From assembly GCA_037445225.1 (NCBI GenBank), contig JBBIKW010000012.1, positions 71,893-135,892 on the forward strand: 64,000 bases of DNA, read 5' to 3'. Below are positions 1 to 8,719 of this stretch, piece after piece. Source of the DNA: M3007 sp037445225 (GTDB taxonomy: Bacteria > Bacteroidota > Bacteroidia > Chitinophagales > Saprospiraceae). The notes under the pieces were generated by a model, which was given only the letters and a program-made list of their open reading frames with translations, searched no databases and had not been told where the DNA came from. The translations under genes and the position numbers were made by a program. Position 1 is the first letter of the stretch, and each line of letters starts with the position of its first letter.

Positions 1-2
1 AT

Positions 3-1625
3 GAGCTGCTCCTGCGGTGGGGGCGGCCGGTGCCGTGGACCTTTCGCTCTGCAGAGGGTAGTGCTGACCTGTTGGCCGTGCGCTTCCTTCATGGGTTTGA
101 TCGGCACCTCCGCTTTGGCATGACAGCGGAGAAAGATCCCGGCGAAGCGTTTTTTCGCGCCGCCCATTCGCGCGGTTTCGATTTCTACAGCGCGCACCTT
201 TGGGTGCATCGGGCGACACCGATGCTTGAAACGATAGCCTTAGGCGACTATTCCGTGCGTTTGGGACAGGGGCTCGTGCTGCAGACGCGCTTTGCGCCGG
301 GAAAGAGCGCTGAAACTATGGCGGTGGTGCGCGGTGGGCCGCGCATTGCCCCGTATTCGGGTTTTGGCGAGGCGCTATTCTTGCGCGGCGGAGCACTGGT
401 GTTTCGATTAGGGCGCCGTTGGGAGGTCACGGCCCTTGCTTCTTATCGCCGTCGAGATGCGAATGTTCGCGAGCAGGTGGATAGCGCAGATGTAGGCCTT
501 GCAAAGCGTTTTTTCACTTCTCTGCAGACCTCAGGGCTACACCGCACACCTTCGGAGCTAGAGAGCAAAGGCGCCGTAGGAGAGCGCTTGGGAGGTGCTG
601 TGCTGGCCTATCGCTGGAAAAGTGGTGCGCTGGCATTCAATGCCGTACACATAGCGTATGATTTGCCTTGGGCGCCCGCGCCTGCGCCTTATCGCCTCCA
701 TGTTTTTCACGGCAGCCGCCTCACCTCGTTAAGTGCCGACTATTCTTGGGGTTGGCGCAATTGGTACGCCTTTGGTGAGGTAGCGCGCAGCCAGAATGGA
801 GGGGTCGCTGCGGTGAACGGCGTGCTGGTCAACCCCGACAGTCGCATAACTATGGCGCTGTTGCACCGCTATTTCGCCCCCCGCTATCAGGCCATCCATG
901 CAGCGCCTTTCGCCGAAACGTCGGGCGCCCACAACGAGCACGGCCTGTATTGGGGCGTAGAGGTGCGCTTAGGGCGGCAATGGCGGCTCAACGCCTATGC
1001 CGACCTGTGGCGCCATCCCTGGCTGCGGTTCGCTACCGCTGCGCCTTCCCATGGGTGCGAGTATTTGGGGCGCTTGATGTGGACACTGCGGCACGGAGCA
1101 TCGCTCTACCTGCTCTGGATGCGCGAAGTGAAAGAGCGCAACAGCTCTTCACACTCCGAGCGCCTTATGCTGGAGCACCAACGCCATCGCCTGCGGCTGC
1201 ACGCGGCCTACCGATTGGAAGGCGGTATAGAGATGCGCAGCCGCGTAGAATGGACGCGCTTTTCCGTCGTCGGTGGACCTCCCTCGCGCGGATTTTTAGC
1301 CTATCAGGAAGTGCTGGTGCGTCCCTTAGGCGCACGTCTATCGGGCTTAGCCCGGTTTGTCATCTTCGACACTCAAGACTACGACGCGCGCATCTACGCC
1401 TATGAAAATGACCTCTTTGCAGCCGTCAGCATCCCAGGATTTGCTGGACGCGGCTCGCGCTATTTCTTCAATATCCAATGGCGCGTAGCGCCGCAGTTGC
1501 AGCTGGAAGCGCGCTACGAGCAGACAATCCAACGCGTGCCCAGCAGCCCATCGGGCAGCACAGGCCGCTTTAGTGAGTGGAAACTTCAGGCGCGTTTCCG
1601 CTGGGAAGATGCCACACAGCGATAG
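3..1625 (+). CDS. Helix-hairpin-helix family envelope protein, C-terminal beta-barrel part (5' truncated)
   Basis: The frame is already open at the left edge (codons from base 3), so only the C-terminal ~540 residues are present. The first GTG inside (base 30) is probably not the true start. The visible part is rich in alternating aromatic and hydrophobic residues, as in an outer-membrane barrel. It carries signatures I associate with the large Bacteroidota helix-hairpin-helix (ComEA-like) proteins: LGDYSVRLGQGLVLQTRF, SLQTSGLHRTPSELES, RYFAPRYQAIHAAPFAET and DLWRHPWLRF. The HhH motifs themselves would lie upstream of the window. The biological role of this family is not established; DNA handling at the envelope is only a guess from the HhH name. 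The stop TAG directly abuts the stop of the convergent CRTAC1 gene, with no base between them. Confidence 0.75.
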   Translation, partial: ELLLRWGRPVPWTFRSAEGSADLLAVRFLHGFDRHLRFGMTAEKDPGEAFFRAAHSRGFDFYSAHLWVHRATPMLETIALGDYSVRLGQGLVLQTRFAPGKSAETMAVVRGGPRIAPYSGFGEALFLRGGALVFRLGRRWEVTALASYRRRDANVREQVDSADVGLAKRFFTSLQTSGLHRTPSELESKGAVGERLGGAVLAYRWKSGALAFNAVHIAYDLPWAPAPAPYRLHVFHGSRLTSLSADYSWGWRNWYAFGEVARSQNGGVAAVNGVLVNPDSRITMALLHRYFAPRYQAIHAAPFAETSGAHNEHGLYWGVEVRLGRQWRLNAYADLWRHPWLRFATAAPSHGCEYLGRLMWTLRHGASLYLLWMREVKERNSSSHSERLMLEHQRHRLRLHAAYRLEGGIEMRSRVEWTRFSVVGGPPSRGFLAYQEVLVRPLGARLSGLARFVIFDTQDYDARIYAYENDLFAAVSIPGFAGRGSRYFFNIQWRVAPQLQLEARYEQTIQRVPSSPSGSTGRFSEWKLQARFRWEDATQR

Positions 1626-3872
1626 TTAGCGATATGCCCGCTTTGAGACACTCGATGCTTGCTGAAGCCGAATGGGCTTCCAAGGTAAGACCTGAGGTCT
1701 AGCTGCACCTTCCTTGATGAATATCGCAGCGTTGAGCGGGATATCTCGATATACTGTTTGGGCAGGGCCAGGCATGGGCCAGTGTACCTCTATCGACTCA
1801 ATGGCTTCAGCATCGCCCAGCCCTATTTCTTGCCTCAGCGAGGAGGAACCAAAGCTCCCTCCCGTACCTACCGTGGCGTAGATATCGCGCAAGGAGCCGC
1901 CAGGGCGCTTAACTTTCACTCGAATGCGCGCGCCGATGGCATCTCGGTTGCAGGTGGTGCCTTCCAGCACTATAGTCACCCAACGGTTGCTGTTGCCTGG
2001 GTTTTCGTAGAGCACATTGTGGCCGATGTCGCCCTCCACTGCTCCTCCTACCACGAGATATATATCTTGGTCGCCGTCGTTGTCGATGTCGGCAAAAGCG
2101 ATGCCGTGCCCTTTTTGAATGTGTCCAAAGCCGCCCATAGAAATATCCTCAAAGCGTTTGCCTTCTACGTTTCGGAAGGCGCGGTTGGGAATGAGCGATC
2201 TGAGGTCGGGTTTACCTGTGCCCAAATAAATGTCTGCCCAGCCGTCGTTGTCGAAGTCGCCAAAGCTGTTGCCCATGGCATAGGTGATCGTGTGCAGCCC
2301 TAAGGCTCGATGCACGTCGGTGAAGGTGCCGTCGCCGTTGTTCCGATAGAGGCGGAGCCAATCTCCCTCGGGCTGCTTTCCCAAGTACTCCGACACTAAG
2401 GGCGCTACGGTGGGGTCTTCGTAGTTGGGCGGAAAGTTGCTGACGAAGATGTCCTCCCAGCCGTCGTTGTTGAAGTCGAAAAAGAAGGCCGGAAAGCTGG
2501 TCATCGGGTATACGGTTCCGGTGCGGTTGGCGACGTTTTCGAAACGCCAAGTGCTCGAGTCGCGGTTGCAGCGGTTGATGAGCAGTAGGTTTTGGCCCAT
2601 GAGGTTGCTCAGGTAAAGATCGGGCCGCCGGTCGTTGTTCGCATCGCCCCAAGCGACCGCCTTAAAGAAGCCGTAATAGTCTACACCGGCCTTTGCTGCC
2701 ACATTCGTGAAGGTGCCGTTGCCGTTGTTGCGGTACAGCTCACACCGATTGGGCGTGTTGGGGTCGTACGTCTCGTTGGCGATGAACACGTCGAGCCAGC
2801 CGTCTCCGTCAAAGTCCGCCCAGTCGGCGGCTTGCGTGGGGTAAAAGGAGAGCAGCCCTGCGTCTATGGTCACGTCGGTGAAGGTGCCATCGCCATTATT
2901 GCGCAAAAGAGAGTTCGGATGGTTTCCTCTGTAGAGCCAGGCGCCACGCAGGATGAGGATGTCGCGGTCGCCGTCGTTGTCGTAGTCGGCGTGGATGGCA
3001 TTGAGTCCGCTAACGATGCCCTTCAGGTTGGCCTGCTCGGTGTGGTCAGAAAAGGTGCCATCGCCGTTATTGACAAAGTAGCGGGCTTGGTCGCCTAATC
3101 CGTAGGCAGTGACAAAAATGTCGATATCGCCATCGTTGTCAAAATCTTCCAAGCAAACGCCGCCGGAGATGCCGCGCACATCCACTCCTAAAGCGATGGC
3201 AACGTCGCGAAACACCCACTGCCCTGCTTGACGGAATATGCGCGCCGGCAGGCGAAGACGGGCAGGCACCGAGTCTGGCCATTGCCCTAAGGTCATGTAG
3301 GCTAAGTTGAACAGCCAAAGCGTCTGATAGTCGTCGGGAAAGGTTTCCAAAAGACGCCGGTAGACCTTCAGGGCATTTTCCGGCCCCGAGCGCAGGGCGT
3401 ATATCCCTCTGCCTCGAATGGGCAGTATGCAAGACTCTGGGTTGTGCGTTTGAATGCAGTTTTCCTGCTCACCTAAGCGCATGTAGCTAAGGGCCAAGAG
3501 TTCATGTAAGATCTTGGTCTGCTCATTGAGCACGTCGCCTGTCATCCCGATAAGTTCCTTCAGCTGTACTATAGCGGCCTCATTTTGACCGGCCTTGAGC
3601 AATTCTACCGCATAGGCGAACTTGTTCGACACATGCTCTTGGCCGCTGCTGCGCTCCATGCGCTCTCGATAAATAGCGGCGCGCCCACTGTTGCAGTGCA
3701 GATATTCAAGTGGGTTGGCTTTTCGGTAGATGCTGTCCAAAATAGCCACCATCCGCCTATGGCTGTCGGTTGTCGATGTTTCCGGAGCACTGCATCGCCA
3801 CTGAAAAAAGAACACTCCGCACACCAATAGCACACCGCTCCCAATCGAATAAATACGTTTTGAAATAGCCAT
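1626..3872 (-). CDS. CRTAC1 family FG-GAP/VCBS-repeat protein with ASPIC/UnbV domain
   Basis: A 748-aa exported protein. The N-terminus is a hydrophobic signal (ISKRIYSIGSGVLLVCGVFF) followed by WRCSAPE. The Cys could be lipidated, but the lipobox is not canonical. After a ~180-residue helical, TPR-like region come about seven FG-GAP/VCBS repeats with DFDNDGDIDIFV-type Ca-binding loops, a beta-propeller. The end (IGARIRVKVKRPGG, IESIEVHWPMPG) is a typical ASPIC/UnbV domain. CRTAC1-type proteins are surface or secreted; the exact substrate or partner is unknown. I place the start at ATG 3872 rather than at the upstream ATG 3923, because a TATCTTTG -7 element lies at 3899-3906, between the two, and would leave the upstream ATG outside the transcript. 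Confidence 0.85.
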   Translation of the reverse strand: MAISKRIYSIGSGVLLVCGVFFFQWRCSAPETSTTDSHRRMVAILDSIYRKANPLEYLHCNSGRAAIYRERMERSSGQEHVSNKFAYAVELLKAGQNEAAIVQLKELIGMTGDVLNEQTKILHELLALSYMRLGEQENCIQTHNPESCILPIRGRGIYALRSGPENALKVYRRLLETFPDDYQTLWLFNLAYMTLGQWPDSVPARLRLPARIFRQAGQWVFRDVAIALGVDVRGISGGVCLEDFDNDGDIDIFVTAYGLGDQARYFVNNGDGTFSDHTEQANLKGIVSGLNAIHADYDNDGDRDILILRGAWLYRGNHPNSLLRNNGDGTFTDVTIDAGLLSFYPTQAADWADFDGDGWLDVFIANETYDPNTPNRCELYRNNGNGTFTNVAAKAGVDYYGFFKAVAWGDANNDRRPDLYLSNLMGQNLLLINRCNRDSSTWRFENVANRTGTVYPMTSFPAFFFDFNNDGWEDIFVSNFPPNYEDPTVAPLVSEYLGKQPEGDWLRLYRNNGDGTFTDVHRALGLHTITYAMGNSFGDFDNDGWADIYLGTGKPDLRSLIPNRAFRNVEGKRFEDISMGGFGHIQKGHGIAFADIDNDGDQDIYLVVGGAVEGDIGHNVLYENPGNSNRWVTIVLEGTTCNRDAIGARIRVKVKRPGGSLRDIYATVGTGGSFGSSSLRQEIGLGDAEAIESIEVHWPMPGPAQTVYRDIPLNAAIFIKEGAARPQVLPWKPIRLQQASSVSKRAYR

Positions 3873-3898
3873 AAGTCGCAGAGAAGGGAAACCGGAGA

Positions 3899-3906
3899 CA
3901 AAGATA
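3899..3906 (-). promoter_or_regulatory. -7 promoter element TAnnTTTG
   Basis: TATCTTTG on the minus strand, 26 nt before ATG 3872 of the CRTAC1 gene. It matches the Bacteroidota -7 consensus at all fixed positions and decides the start of that gene. Confidence 0.6.
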
Positions 3907-3971
3907 ACCCTTCCTCTACGCACAGGCTGATCAAAGGCGACTTTCTCTTAGGAGTTATTTGGAATACCTGC

Positions 3972-4352
3972 CTATCCTCTCCGGATCAGAATATAGCGCG
4001 TCACCAAGCAGGGAGCACCTATGCCGCTGTCTACTCTAGGTTGCGCATAGGAAGCCACCGTAAGGATAGACCAACCTTCCCTTTGAAATTCGTTTAAATA
4101 CCTCAATACGGTGGCGTCATTAGCCTTTATCTTCTTGTCGCTAATCGTGCCGGCAAAAGAAAAAAGCCCCTTTAGCTGCACTTCCTCTGTCTTGCCGTCG
4201 GAGCGCGTAATATACATTCGAGAAGCACCGCCGTCGATTAAGTCCAAGTATTCCACCGTAGTGATGATCATGAGCGATTCGCTCTGGGCCCAAGAAACAG
4301 AAGGCAAGAAAAGCCAATAGAAAAACAAGGGAAGCAGAATCCGAAAGATCAT
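3972..4352 (-). CDS. Small secreted protein, DUF4177-like C-terminal pattern
   Basis: A 126-aa protein with a signal peptide (MIFRILLPLFFYWLFLPS, probable cleavage after WAQ). The mature part has two pieces. The first is a strand-rich stretch, MIITTVEYLDLIDGG...RMYITRSDGKTEEVQLKG. The second has the pattern LNEFQREGWSIL...TRYILIRRG, which resembles the LN-x-GWE...R ending of DUF4177-type small proteins; similar Bacteroidota proteins are annotated only as hypothetical. ATG 4352 is preferred to the in-frame TTG at 4385 because it begins the signal peptide directly. Function unknown. It may be co-transcribed ahead of the CRTAC1 gene (46 bp between its stop and the CRTAC1 promoter element area), but that gene has its own -7 element. 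Confidence 0.65.
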   Translation of the reverse strand: MIFRILLPLFFYWLFLPSVSWAQSESLMIITTVEYLDLIDGGASRMYITRSDGKTEEVQLKGLFSFAGTISDKKIKANDATVLRYLNEFQREGWSILTVASYAQPRVDSGIGAPCLVTRYILIRRG

Positions 4353-4980
4353 AACTGCTAAGCAATTTATTTTATTTAAGCGCAAAGTAAATGTAAAGTC
4401 TCAGGCTTATGTTTCAAGAATGAGTTAATTCAGTTAATGGCTTGCAGAAAACATAGCGAGTAGCTGAGGTTCAATTTCGGTTAGAGATCAGAACTGCTTT
4501 CGAAGAAACAACGCACTCCGAGCGTCCGAAGACATTGGGCACGCCGCTTCTTTTCGATAGGAGAATTAAGAGCCGATTAAATGGCCTCGAGCATCTTTAA
4601 GTTAGCTAACATCTCCTCCGCACCAAAGTACCTCTCCTACAACACAACACTGAGCAGGAAAGGGAGGCGAAATGGGCGTTTATTCATTTGCGAACCGCTG
4701 CCGGCAAAAATCCCTAGCTTAATTGCTTGATAGAGCAAGGAGGGAGATAGGATCATCTTTATTGAAAAGGCTTATATGTAATAATATTCTAAATATTAAT
4801 TTTTTATAAAATAAAATATTTTTAATTCAAAATATATTCACTAAAAAAATAATTATATATTGATTTTTTTGGATAAGAGGGTGATGGTTAATGTTGGTAT
4901 ACGGTTTGAGGAAATTTTGAATGGCTTATTCAGAGGTTTTCCTACATTTACCGCGTTAAAAATATGATGACACTGCCGCC
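4353..4980. other. Divergent intergenic region with a ~100-bp AT-rich core
   Basis: There is no convincing gene in this 628-bp gap between the divergent small secreted protein and the flavoprotein operon. Counting by hand, bases 4772-4870 hold only 6 G or C out of 99, against fairly GC-rich surroundings. A perfect 10-bp palindrome GTTAGCTAAC lies at 4601-4610. A near-match to the Bacteroidota -7 element (TACATTTA, last base off) lies at 4943-4950, 30 nt before the operon start. The AT-rich tract could be an UP-like promoter region, a binding site for a nucleoid protein, or a leftover of transferred DNA; the sequence alone does not say which. Confidence 0.6.
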
Positions 4981-6798
4981 ATGCGCCCGACCGACATTCG
5001 CGATCCAGAGTACTTCCATAAAGTAGTCGATTGCCAGTACGCCTGTCCAGCCCATACTCCTGTTCCAGAGTATATTCGGCTGATTGCCGCAGGGCTATAC
5101 ACGGAGGCGTACATGCTTAATTGGGAGTCCAACGTATTTCCCGGTATTTTAGGTCGCACTTGCGATCGCCCCTGTGAACCCGCCTGTCGACGCGGACGGG
5201 TGGAAGAGAAGCCCGTAGCGATCTGTCGACTAAAGCGAGTGGCTGCCGACTACAAGGGGGAAGTCCGCTCGCATATGCCCCGAGGGCCGTTTCCGCCCAA
5301 CGGCAAAAAGATCGCCCTGATAGGGGGAGGGCCGGCCTCGCTGACGGTGGCGCGCGACTTGGCGCCGTTGGGCTACGAGATTCACCTCTACGACGATCAA
5401 AAGAAGGGAGGCGGCATGATGCGCAGCCAAATCCCTACTTTCCGACTCCCGGAGAGCGTGTTAGACGAGGAGGTGAACTATATCTTGGACATGGGCATTC
5501 ACGCGCATTTCAACTGCTATGTCCACAGTATGCGCGACATGTTGGCAAAGGACTACGACGCCATCTTTGTCGGCACGGGAGCCCCGCGCGGCAGCGACCT
5601 ATCCGACCTGCCCGGGCGTCGAGAAGGCGCTGCCAACATCCACATCGGCATCGAGTGGCTGGCCAACGTCGCCTTCGAGCATATCGACCGCATCGGCAGG
5701 CGCGTCATCGTGCTGGGCGGCGGCAACACCGCCATGGACTGCTGTCGCACGGCCCGCCGCTTAGGTGGCGAACAGGTGACGGTAGTGGTGCGCAGCCCGT
5801 TCAAAGACATGAAGGCTTCGCCTTGGGAAATCGAAGATGCGCTTCGAGAAGGCGTCACCATCCTCAACTGCATGCCTCCTAAAGCCTTCGTGGTGGAAGA
5901 TGGGCGCCTAAAGGGCGTCGTTTTCGAACACGTCGAAGCCGTCTACGACGAAAAGGGCAAGCGCACGTTGGTGCCTACAGGTGGGCCCGACACCTTCATA
6001 GAGGCCGATGACGTGCTCATCGCCATTGGGCAGGAAAACGCCTTCCCTTGGATCGAGCGCGACTTAGGTATCGAGTTTGGCAAATGGGATATGCCCGTCC
6101 TCGACCTCGTCACCTTCCAATCTACTCACCCCAAGGTGTTTTTCGGCGGAGATGCCGCCTTCGGACCCAAAAATATCATCACGGCGGTGGCCCATGGCCA
6201 TCAGGCGGCGATTTCCATACACCTCTTCTGTCAAGGGAAGGACCTTCACCGCGACCGCCCTGCGCCGACTGTCAATATCTTCCAGCAAAAGATGGGCGTG
6301 CACGAATGGATGTACGACAATTACATCGTCAACGATAGGCGCTACGCTGTGCCGCATGCACCCAATGAGATCGCGCTGCGCGACCGACGCATGGAGGTAG
6401 AGCTGGGCTTTGACACCGAATTGGCTTACAAAGAGGCGGAGCGCTGCCTGAATTGCGACGTGCAGACGGTGTTTTCGCGAAACCTCTGTATCGAGTGCGA
6501 CGCCTGCGTCGATATATGCCCAACCTCGTGTATTACGTTCACGTACAATGGGGAGGAGGACGATTTGCGCAGCCGCCTCAACGCGCCCGCCAATAATCGC
6601 AACCAGGCGCTCTACGTATCCGACACGTTGCCCACGGGGCGTGTGATGGTCAAGGATGAAAACGTTTGCCTACACTGCGGCCTATGTGCCGAGCGCTGTC
6701 CTACGGCCGCTTGGGATATGCAGAAGTACCTCTATCAAGTCACCAAGGCTTGCAAGATATGGGACTATGCGCGGCCTTCCGTAGCTGAGCCCGTTTGA
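4981..6798 (+). CDS. GltD-like FAD/NAD(P) oxidoreductase with C-terminal 2x[4Fe-4S] ferredoxin domain
   Basis: A 605-aa soluble flavoprotein. Residues ~15-80 form the N-terminal Fe-S domain of the glutamate-synthase small-subunit family (CQYACPAH, then CDRPCEPACRRG). An FAD Rossmann motif (IGGGPASLTVARDL) follows near residue 115 and an NAD(P) Rossmann motif (VLGGGNTAMDCCRTARRLG) near 245. The last ~130 residues carry CLNC plus two full ferredoxin motifs, CIECDACVDICP and CLHCGLCAERCP. The family moves electrons between NAD(P)H and ferredoxin-type centres. There is no GltB large subunit next door. Instead it leads an operon with both subunits of a 2-oxoacid:ferredoxin oxidoreductase (gap 40 bp), so I infer it links that enzyme's low-potential electrons to NAD(P). 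True glutamate synthase activity is unlikely here. Confidence 0.85.
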   Translation: MRPTDIRDPEYFHKVVDCQYACPAHTPVPEYIRLIAAGLYTEAYMLNWESNVFPGILGRTCDRPCEPACRRGRVEEKPVAICRLKRVAADYKGEVRSHMPRGPFPPNGKKIALIGGGPASLTVARDLAPLGYEIHLYDDQKKGGGMMRSQIPTFRLPESVLDEEVNYILDMGIHAHFNCYVHSMRDMLAKDYDAIFVGTGAPRGSDLSDLPGRREGAANIHIGIEWLANVAFEHIDRIGRRVIVLGGGNTAMDCCRTARRLGGEQVTVVVRSPFKDMKASPWEIEDALREGVTILNCMPPKAFVVEDGRLKGVVFEHVEAVYDEKGKRTLVPTGGPDTFIEADDVLIAIGQENAFPWIERDLGIEFGKWDMPVLDLVTFQSTHPKVFFGGDAAFGPKNIITAVAHGHQAAISIHLFCQGKDLHRDRPAPTVNIFQQKMGVHEWMYDNYIVNDRRYAVPHAPNEIALRDRRMEVELGFDTELAYKEAERCLNCDVQTVFSRNLCIECDACVDICPTSCITFTYNGEEDDLRSRLNAPANNRNQALYVSDTLPTGRVMVKDENVCLHCGLCAERCPTAAWDMQKYLYQVTKACKIWDYARPSVAEPV

Positions 6799-6838
6799 TC
6801 AGGCATGGAACCCACTCAAACAAATCGAAACACGCAGT

Positions 6839-8698
6839 ATGGCTGTTCTAATCAACGACTTTGTAGTGCGCTTCGCCAACGTCAACGGTACGGGGTCTGC
6901 GAGCGCTAACACGCTTTTCGCCAAGAGCATCTGTCGGATGGGCGTGCCCGTTTCTCCGAAAAATATCTTCCCCTCCAATATTCAAGGCTTGCCTACCTGG
7001 TACGAGGTGCGCGTCAGCGAGCGCGGCTATTTGGCTCGACGCGCGGGCATCGACCTTCTCGTCGGCGTCAACCCTCAAAGCATGCCGGCTGATGTGCGCG
7101 CCGTTCGCCCAGGCGGATACTTTCTTTACGACAGCAGCCGGCCCTTAGACCCGGCCCTGCATCGGGAAGATATCCACTACATCGGCATCCCGATGATCTT
7201 GCTCTGCCAACAACACTTCGAGGTGCCACGCGTCCAGCAGCTGCTTAAAAACATGGTCTACATTGGCGCACTATGTGCCTTGTTGGATATCGAAATGGAT
7301 GTCGCGAAGCAGCTGGTGGTCGAGCAATTTCGTAAAAAAGAAAAACTCATTGCGCCCAATCATCTGGCCTTGGACTTGGGAGCCCAATATGCCCGCGAGC
7401 ATTATGCCTGCCCTTTGGATATCCGCGTGGAGCGCCGAGATCTCATCGGTGATCGAATTATGATCAGTGGGAACACCGCCTGTGCGTTAGGTGCCATTTA
7501 CGGAGGGGCGACGGTAGTCGCTTGGTATCCCATCACGCCCTCTACTTCGGTGGTGGATGCCTTTGAAAAATACGCTGCTCGCCTGCGCGTCGATTCGCAA
7601 ACGGGAGAGAAGAAGTACGCCGTGGTGCAGGCAGAAGACGAGCTGGCCGCTATGGGCATCGTCATTGGTGCCACGTGGAACGGTGCGCGTGCCTTTACCG
7701 CTACCAGCGGTCCGGGGCTGTCGCTGATGAATGAGTTTTTGGGCTTGGCCTATTTTGCCGAGATCCCTGCAGTGCTCATCGATGTGCAGCGCGGAGGGCC
7801 GTCTACCGGCATGCCCACCCGAACACAGCAGTCCGATATCCTGCTGGCCGCATATGCGTCGCACGGGGATACTAAACACCCGCTGCTCTTCCCTGCCACA
7901 CCTGCTGAGTGCTTCGAGATGGTAGCCGACGCCTTCGACATAGCGGAGCGCCTGCAAACGCCAGTAATCGTGATGACGGATCTCGACTTGGGCATGAATG
8001 AGCACCTTACGGAGCCCTTGCGATGGGATGACCAACGCCGATACGATCGCGGAAAGGTGCTCGACACTTCGGCTCTGGAAAACATTCAACAATGGGGGCG
8101 CTATTTAGATATCGATGGCGACGGTATCCCATATCGCACGCTGCCCGGAACGCACCCCACCAAAGGCGCCTTCTTCACGCGCGGCTCCTCTAAAGACGAG
8201 TATGCCCGCTATACAGAGGACGGCGAGGCCTACCGCCGCAATATGGACCGCCTGTTGAAAAAATGGCATACTGCTCGCCAATGGGTGCACCCCCCCGAAT
8301 TTTACCCGGCATCGGAGAAAACCGACGAAGCCATTGTCTTCTTCGGCACCTCCACCTATGCTGCCATGGAGGCGGTAGATGAATTGCGCGCCTTAGGCAT
8401 CCACCTGAATGCCATGCGCCTGCGCGCTTTCCCCTTTAGCGAAGCTGTGCGCGACTTTTTGGAGCAACACACCCGCGTATACGTCGTGGAACAAAACCGC
8501 GATGCTCAGATGCGCTCCCTGCTGATGATCGAGCTCGGCATCGCTCCGCAAAAACTCCTCTCGGTGTTGCACTACGACGGTTCGCCCATCACCGCCGCGG
8601 TCATCGTCGACCAAATCGTCCAGCGTCATCCTCACAGCGCCGCATTGCTCAGCGGCAATGGCCATGCTGCTGGGACAGTAATCCTCGGAAAACGCTAA
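6839..8698 (+). CDS. korA: 2-oxoacid:ferredoxin oxidoreductase, fused gamma-alpha subunit
   Basis: A 619-aa protein. The first ~190 residues are the gamma domain (NGTGSASANTLFAKSICRMG, LLVGVNPQSMPADV). The alpha (pyrimidine-binding) domain follows from about residue 205, with GNTACALGAIYGGATVVAWYP and the conserved TATSGPGLSLMNEFLG. The C-terminal part (IVFFGTSTYAAMEAVDELR) is the usual domain III. This gamma-alpha fusion is the form found in two-subunit 2-oxoglutarate/2-oxoacid:ferredoxin oxidoreductases, which oxidatively decarboxylate a 2-oxoacid with CoA and reduce ferredoxin, or run in reverse. Substrate identity (2-oxoglutarate or pyruvate) cannot be read from the sequence; KorA is the best guess. 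It sits between the flavoprotein and korB, 21 bp ahead of korB. Confidence 0.88.
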   Translation: MAVLINDFVVRFANVNGTGSASANTLFAKSICRMGVPVSPKNIFPSNIQGLPTWYEVRVSERGYLARRAGIDLLVGVNPQSMPADVRAVRPGGYFLYDSSRPLDPALHREDIHYIGIPMILLCQQHFEVPRVQQLLKNMVYIGALCALLDIEMDVAKQLVVEQFRKKEKLIAPNHLALDLGAQYAREHYACPLDIRVERRDLIGDRIMISGNTACALGAIYGGATVVAWYPITPSTSVVDAFEKYAARLRVDSQTGEKKYAVVQAEDELAAMGIVIGATWNGARAFTATSGPGLSLMNEFLGLAYFAEIPAVLIDVQRGGPSTGMPTRTQQSDILLAAYASHGDTKHPLLFPATPAECFEMVADAFDIAERLQTPVIVMTDLDLGMNEHLTEPLRWDDQRRYDRGKVLDTSALENIQQWGRYLDIDGDGIPYRTLPGTHPTKGAFFTRGSSKDEYARYTEDGEAYRRNMDRLLKKWHTARQWVHPPEFYPASEKTDEAIVFFGTSTYAAMEAVDELRALGIHLNAMRLRAFPFSEAVRDFLEQHTRVYVVEQNRDAQMRSLLMIELGIAPQKLLSVLHYDGSPITAAVIVDQIVQRHPHSAALLSGNGHAAGTVILGKR

Positions 8699-8719
8699 TT
8701 CTTCAAACATCGCTCGACC

